59,611 nt of DNA from JBBKWJ01 sp037968895 (GTDB lineage Bacteria; Actinomycetota; Acidimicrobiia; Acidimicrobiales; SZUA-35): NCBI GenBank assembly GCA_037968895.1, contig JBBKWJ010000048.1:1-59611 (forward strand), given 5' to 3'. The position numbers were made by a program, and so were the translations under genes. Shown piece after piece: positions 55,378-59,611 of this stretch (position 1 is its first letter; each line of letters begins with the position of its first letter). Below the pieces are notes generated by a model. It was not told where the DNA came from. It did not search any database and was given only the letters and a program-made list of their open reading frames with translations.

Positions 55378-57587
55378 GAACCTCTGTGAACGATGATGTT
55401 GAGGAACGTGGTGCGCTCCCGTGGACTCGCTTGGTTGCAGCCCTTGTTGCGACTCTGCTCGTGGCAGTCAGCATTGTGCAATGGCAATCGATCTATGCGG
55501 GTAGAAAACCTGCAGTCGTTATCGGTCTTTCGTGCGTGATTGGCGCTGGCGTAGCGATTGGGCTCCGGGGTCTTGGCCGCAAGATTATTGAGGGCCTCAC
55601 CGTTGCTGTTGTGGCACTGGTCGCGCTGCTTGCTTTGGCATTTCCCGGAGATGTGACCTCGCTACCGTTCGATCTCGTCTCGGGCTGGAAACGGCTCGCT
55701 ACGACCGGGCTGCTAGTAACAAGCTCGGCTGAGTTCGCAGCACCCCCTACCGTCACCTGTGGCGTGTTGTCATTCCTAGGCGCCTGGACGGCATGGAGTG
55801 AGGCGACACGTGCGAGAGCGATCCTGACCGGGATCTTCGGGCTCTTAGTGGCCTTGGCATACACCATCGATGTGCAGGCTCCGACGGTGTGGTTCGGGGC
55901 CGGATTCGCTGTGCTTGCAGGGATTCTGTTGGCGAGTGACTCTGCCTCGTTGCCCGCCGGTATTGCGTTTTCCAAAGGTAAGGCATCCTCAGCCCATACT
56001 CGTAGGGCAGTACTACGGGCTGGCCTTTCTGTCGCCGCGGTTGGGCTCGCAACTGCTGCGGTGATGGCTGTAATCGGTAACGCTGGGCTCAGAGCCGAGC
56101 CGTTCGCGTTGCGGACCGAACTCCAACGCACTGTGATTACAGTCGAGGAAAGTACCCCACTCGCAGCCGTAAAGTCTGGCCAGATTGTCGAAGTCGGGTT
56201 GGCCGTTTTCGAGATCTCGGTTGCTGGCCTCGGGGTCGACGACTCGCTTGGCTACATCTCCGTTGCATCACTCGACCGATACGACGGCGCAGTGTTTTCG
56301 TCGGCAACTGCCTTTACCCCAGCTGGCGCTGTGCTTCCTGACAACCAGCACGCTGGGTCGCCACCGAATGGTCCTCTCGTGGAGCAGACGGTCACGATCC
56401 TGGCCGACTATCCCTTCCGCTCTTTGCCACGATCGGGCGAGGTCAAAGAGACTTCTGGCGCCGACTTACTCTGGAATGCGTCAACGGGAACTCTTGCGTC
56501 GCTCGACCCGGTCGATGAGTTCACGATCACTGCACAGGTGAACGACCGACGACTTGATGAAGACGCAACGCTTGGTTCGATCCCAGCGGCCGTCTGGCAT
56601 GCGACCGAGCTACTAGATCAGGACGATGTGTTGATTGAGGCAATCGATAGCTTCATCTCAACATCGCTCACGGCTGGTCCGGTCTCCGTCGCTCAATTGC
56701 TCGAGCTTGAGGCTGTGTTCCAGTCGGAGGAGTTTGGCTACAACGAGAATGCGCCTGGTGGACACTCGCTGGCCGCTATCGCTGACTACGTGAGAGTCGA
56801 GGATGGGCCCCGGGCGAATCATGTCGGCTTTGCCGAGCAAGCTGCGGCCGCGTATGTCATCACCGCTCGCCGTCTTGGAGTCCCCGCACGAGTGGTTGTC
56901 GGCTATGTGCTGCCAACGCCGCTCACGTCTGCGGCTCCCTCGGTCGTCGTCAGCGAAGAGCTAATCCATGCTTGGGCCGAGGTGTGGACCGAACAAGGCT
57001 GGGCACGAGTCGATCCGACCAACAAGGCGAATGCGGTCTCCGACACCACGCCTCGTCAACCGGTAACGTCGACCCAGTCCGGTCCGAGCGAGACAGCATC
57101 GCTCGACGAAGTTTCCCCACCCATATTGGCCCCTGAACTAGCCGAGGACGCCGGCGCCGGGTCGAAATCGCTCTGGTGGCTTGGCGTGCTTCTACTTGTC
57201 CCGCTTCTCACTAGCGTTGTTGTGGCGAAACGGATTCGGTCTCGGCGCCGTCGTGCCCGCACTGATCCGAATGATCGTGCCCTCGGGGCTTGGACCGAGC
57301 TTCGAGACCGGCTCGCCGACCTTGGTCACACATCGGAAGGGTTCGAGTCAACGATCGATCTCTCGCAACGATTTGAAACCATTGATCTGCGCGACGAGGC
57401 GGCCACCGTTCTGCGATTGGCACCGATTCTCGACATCGCTCTCTACTCGCCAGGTGGAGCGGAGTCCTCCCAGGCAGATGAGGCTTGGAATCAGGTTGAT
57501 TCGGTGCTTGTCGGCGCTCGTTCGTCGGCCCGGATGCATATGAAGGTGCGCGCAGCCTTTGACCCACGGACGCTCATAAGTCGCTGA
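55356..57587 (+). CDS. TgpA-like membrane protein with catalytically altered transglutaminase domain
   Basis: A 743-residue protein. Six or so spans lie in the first ~240 residues (LVAALVATLLVAVSIVQW through LSVAAVGLATAAVMAVIG), then an extracytoplasmic region, a transglutaminase core, a further span near 605-625 (LWWLGVLLLVPLLTSVVVA) and a cytoplasmic tail. The core shows FAEQAAAAYVITARRLGVPARVVVGY, ELIHAWAEVW (His538) and WARVDPT (Asp553). The residue aligning with the catalytic Cys (GxCEQFA in the family) is Ala493, codon GCC at 56832. The fold is kept but transglutaminase or protease chemistry is not expected. GTG 55356 is used; GTG 55374 is an alternative. Confidence 0.9.
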   Translation: MAVNIPVRTSVNDDVEERGALPWTRLVAALVATLLVAVSIVQWQSIYAGRKPAVVIGLSCVIGAGVAIGLRGLGRKIIEGLTVAVVALVALLALAFPGDVTSLPFDLVSGWKRLATTGLLVTSSAEFAAPPTVTCGVLSFLGAWTAWSEATRARAILTGIFGLLVALAYTIDVQAPTVWFGAGFAVLAGILLASDSASLPAGIAFSKGKASSAHTRRAVLRAGLSVAAVGLATAAVMAVIGNAGLRAEPFALRTELQRTVITVEESTPLAAVKSGQIVEVGLAVFEISVAGLGVDDSLGYISVASLDRYDGAVFSSATAFTPAGAVLPDNQHAGSPPNGPLVEQTVTILADYPFRSLPRSGEVKETSGADLLWNASTGTLASLDPVDEFTITAQVNDRRLDEDATLGSIPAAVWHATELLDQDDVLIEAIDSFISTSLTAGPVSVAQLLELEAVFQSEEFGYNENAPGGHSLAAIADYVRVEDGPRANHVGFAEQAAAAYVITARRLGVPARVVVGYVLPTPLTSAAPSVVVSEELIHAWAEVWTEQGWARVDPTNKANAVSDTTPRQPVTSTQSGPSETASLDEVSPPILAPELAEDAGAGSKSLWWLGVLLLVPLLTSVVVAKRIRSRRRRARTDPNDRALGAWTELRDRLADLGHTSEGFESTIDLSQRFETIDLRDEAATVLRLAPILDIALYSPGGAESSQADEAWNQVDSVLVGARSSARMHMKVRAAFDPRTLISR

Positions 57588-57637
57588 CTTCTTTGACGGT
57601 TCGCTCACCTGCTGTCGCCCGCTAGGCTGCGAACCTC

Positions 57638-59116
57638 ATGTTCCAGTCACTGACAGACAAATTCGACGGCATTTTTTCGAAGCTCCGCAACAAGGGCGTT
57701 CTTACCGAGGCCGATGTCGACGAAGCTCTCCGCGAGATCCGCCTCGCTCTGCTCGAGGCCGATGTAAATATCGGTGTCGTCAAGAGCCTTCGCGACCGCA
57801 TCAAGGCCCGTGCCCTCGGCGAAGAGGTGCACAAGGCGCTTAACCCGGCCCAGCAAGTCGTCAAGATCGTTAACGAAGAGCTGACAGCCAGCCTTGGTGG
57901 CGAAACCATCTCGATTCGCTACAACTCCAAGCCGCCAACCGTCGTCATGATGGCTGGCCTTCAGGGCTCGGGTAAGACCACCTCGTCGGGCAAGCTGGCC
58001 AAATGGTTCAAGGCCCAGGGCCGCCATCCGCTCCTCGTTGGTGCCGACCTCCAGCGTCCGGCCGCGGTTGAACAGCTCCGCACCCTTGGCCGCCAGGTCG
58101 ACGTGCCCGTCTACAGCGAAGCATCCACTCCGGTTGAAGTTGCCCGCAATGCCATCGCTGAAGCACGACGCCTTGGACGCGACGTGGTCATTGTTGACAC
58201 CGCCGGCCGCCTTGCCATCGACGAAGCGTTGATGGAAGAGATCCGGCAGATCTCTGAAGCTGTCTCGCCTGACTACACGTTCCTCGTCGTCGACGCGATG
58301 ACCGGCCAAGACGCAGTCAACGTGGCCGAAGCCTTCAACGAGAAACTCTCGCTCGACGGCGTGATTCTCACAAAGCTCGACGGCGATGCCCGCGGCGGCG
58401 CGGCGCTCTCGGTTAAAGAGGTCGTCGGTAAGCCGATTGCCTTCGCCGCAACTGGCGAGAAGCTCGACGAGTTCGAGCTATTCCACCCCGACCGTATGGC
58501 CAGCCGAATTCTCGGCATGGGCGACATGCTCAGCCTCATTGAGAAGGCCGAGCAGACCTACGAGAAGGACGAAGCCGAGGCTGCGGCGCAAGCGCTCATG
58601 GAAGGTCGATTCACCCTCGACGACTTCCTAGAGCAGATGCAGCAACTGAAGAAGATGGGCCCGCTCAAGGGCCTCATCGGGATGTTGCCAGGGCTCCCGA
58701 AGGAGATGCGCGACGCCGATATCGACGAAGGCGAGCTTGGTCGGATCGAAGGCATCATCAAGTCGATGACCATCGCCGAGCGGGCCGAGCCTGGCGTTAT
58801 CGATGCCTCTCGCCGCCAGCGCATCGCCGCTGGTTCAGGTACTAACCCCAATCAGGTTGCGCTGCTCGTGAAGCAATTCTCCGAGATGCAGAAGATGATG
58901 AAGCGTCTCGGCGGTTTGGGAACCAAGAAAGTCAAGAAGGGCCGCAAAGGCAAGAAGGCAAAGAAGGGCGGCGGCCGCGTCACCGCCAAGTCGACGGCCC
59001 GAGTCAGCGAGCCAGGCACCAAGGCCAAGAAGACCCCACTCATGCTTCCCGGTATCGACCGTCTCGATCGAGACGATCTTGAGAAGCTAGCCCACGACCT
59101 CGACGAACTCGGTTAA
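57638..59116 (+). CDS. ffh: Signal recognition particle protein Ffh (SRP54)
   Basis: A 492-residue SRP GTPase. The N domain (MFQSLTDKFDGIFSKLRNKG, DVDEALREIRLALLEADVN) is followed by the G domain with GLQGSGKTTSSGKLA, ADLQRPAAVEQL, DTAGRLAIDEALM and TKLDGDARGGAALS. The Met-rich M domain follows (EQMQQLKKMGPLKGLIGMLPG, QMKMMKRL-like FSEMQKMMKRLGG) and a Lys-rich tail. It binds signal peptides on ribosomes together with 4.5S RNA and docks on FtsY. The 4.5S RNA gene (ffs) is not in this window. A terminator-like hairpin follows. Confidence 0.96.
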   Translation: MFQSLTDKFDGIFSKLRNKGVLTEADVDEALREIRLALLEADVNIGVVKSLRDRIKARALGEEVHKALNPAQQVVKIVNEELTASLGGETISIRYNSKPPTVVMMAGLQGSGKTTSSGKLAKWFKAQGRHPLLVGADLQRPAAVEQLRTLGRQVDVPVYSEASTPVEVARNAIAEARRLGRDVVIVDTAGRLAIDEALMEEIRQISEAVSPDYTFLVVDAMTGQDAVNVAEAFNEKLSLDGVILTKLDGDARGGAALSVKEVVGKPIAFAATGEKLDEFELFHPDRMASRILGMGDMLSLIEKAEQTYEKDEAEAAAQALMEGRFTLDDFLEQMQQLKKMGPLKGLIGMLPGLPKEMRDADIDEGELGRIEGIIKSMTIAERAEPGVIDASRRQRIAAGSGTNPNQVALLVKQFSEMQKMMKRLGGLGTKKVKKGRKGKKAKKGGGRVTAKSTARVSEPGTKAKKTPLMLPGIDRLDRDDLEKLAHDLDELG

Positions 59117-59139
59117 ACCCGCGCCAGAGCGCGCAGAAG

Positions 59140-59161
59140 ACGCGATCCAGACCGATCGCGT
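59140..59161 (+). terminator. Hairpin after ffh
   Basis: ACGCGATC (59140-59147) and GATCGCGT (59154-59161) form an eight-pair stem with a CAGACC loop, followed by TTGTTCAGCTTTGTT. It lies 23 bases after the ffh stop. Confidence 0.65.
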
Positions 59162-59212
59162 TGTTCAGCTTTGTTACGCGGTGCCTTTCCACCGGACCTA
59201 CTGGAAAGCAGC

Positions 59213-59611
59213 TCAGGGGAGACTGGTCGAGAAAGCCCCAGTTTGTTGATCCCGGCTCAACACGATTTGGCCGAGGTGCAACATCGTGTGATGTCTTCGG
59301 CACACAAGCCCAAGATTCGCTTCGGTAGTTTCGCCGCCATTCGATCTCTCCACGAGATGGTGCACATCGCACCACTGGTGTGTCCGATCGCATCCATCGA
59401 CCACACATACTCGGTCACGAATCTGAATTGCTCGGCGTAACGCCGGTGGTATCAGTGGCGTCGCCCGGTTGTAGGAGAGCACCACATCCGGACCATCAAA
59501 GATGATGCGCCGGAACGAAGAATCGCACACCAGCATCTCGATCACAGCTGGCGGCAAATTACCTGAGCGGTGCAACTCGCTTCTGAGCTCTTCGAGAGAC
59601 CATTGTTTGCC
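59213..59611 (-). CDS. DUF222/13E12-type HNH endonuclease domain protein, C-terminal part, cut by right window edge
   Basis: The minus-strand frame is open from the right edge to the stop at 59213 (133 residues seen, starting GKQWSLEELRSELHRSG). RDRVCVVDGCDRTHQWCDVHHLVERSNGGETTEANLGLVCRRHH is the HNH motif of the actinobacterial DUF222/13E12-repeat family, with the CxxxxC pair and the HH catalytic part intact. These proteins are numerous in actinobacteria and often mobile-element linked; their nuclease targets are not established. It is convergent with ffh. The N-terminal DUF222 region should lie outside the window. Confidence 0.9.
   Translation of the reverse strand, partial: GKQWSLEELRSELHRSGNLPPAVIEMLVCDSSFRRIIFDGPDVVLSYNRATPLIPPALRRAIQIRDRVCVVDGCDRTHQWCDVHHLVERSNGGETTEANLGLVCRRHHTMLHLGQIVLSRDQQTGAFSTSLP

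Noticed and set aside
1..59611. tRNA, rRNA, 4.5S RNA, riboswitch or CRISPR loci
   Set aside because: No cloverleaf, rRNA segment, SRP RNA next to ffh, known riboswitch core or spaced repeat array was recognised by reading the gaps; a covariance-model scan could not be run.

Overview
The window reads as a chromosomal segment of a moderately GC-rich actinobacterium. The evidence is a fused actinobacterial-type 2-oxoglutarate decarboxylase start (Kgd), a UvrD2-type helicase with an HRDC domain, GTP-dependent PEP carboxykinase, an F420-type luciferase-like oxidoreductase, an LmbE deacetylase, a sepIVA-yceD-rpmF-rnc-fpg-smc gene order, an mprA-mprB-pepD-like trio and a DUF222/HNH protein. The gene mix (MclA-type lyase, alpha-methylacyl-CoA racemase, CHAD protein) would suit class Acidimicrobiia, but that placement is inference. 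No rRNA, tRNA, CRISPR array, phage or intact insertion sequence was seen.

Layout. 1-8 kb: kgd start (minus strand, cut by the left edge), exonuclease III, a hotdog thioesterase, uvrD2, a PH/SHOCT membrane protein, ACT-malic enzyme, an MFS carrier and an LLM oxidoreductase. 8-19.7 kb: accessory metabolism, with two CitE/malyl-CoA-lyase family genes, a transglutaminase-like protein, a ferritin-like di-iron protein with a clear operator, an ElaA-like acetyltransferase, an alpha/beta hydrolase, an AMACR and an LmbE deacetylase. This part is rich in intergenic palindromes and repeats. 19.7-28.9 kb: pckG, a small cold-shock-like protein, recG, a DsbE/DsbF-like lipoprotein whose active-site Cys codon is TGA (probable selenocysteine), a PAS histidine kinase, a cation exchanger, a CHAD protein and a Nudix hydrolase. 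29-38 kb: the housekeeping run rsmD-coaD-sepIVA-yceD-rpmF-plsX-acpP-rnc-fpg-smc, with an apparent CTG start for rnc and a badly degenerated Fpg. 38-59 kb: ftsY and ffh, separated from smc and from each other by two inserted blocks. Each block carries its own MoxR-DUF58 module.

The most interesting items are the candidate selenoprotein at 24273-24815 and the envelope-type cluster at 47738-57587. That cluster holds a large anchored surface protein with PKD/Fn3-like repeats, a membrane-anchored Hsp70-like ATPase without a substrate-binding domain, a MoxR ATPase, a DUF58 protein and a transglutaminase-fold membrane protein whose catalytic Cys is Ala. It resembles the bifidobacterial Fn3/AAA-ATPase/DUF58/transglutaminase cluster, but here an Hsp70-like gene takes the place of the kinase and phosphatase.
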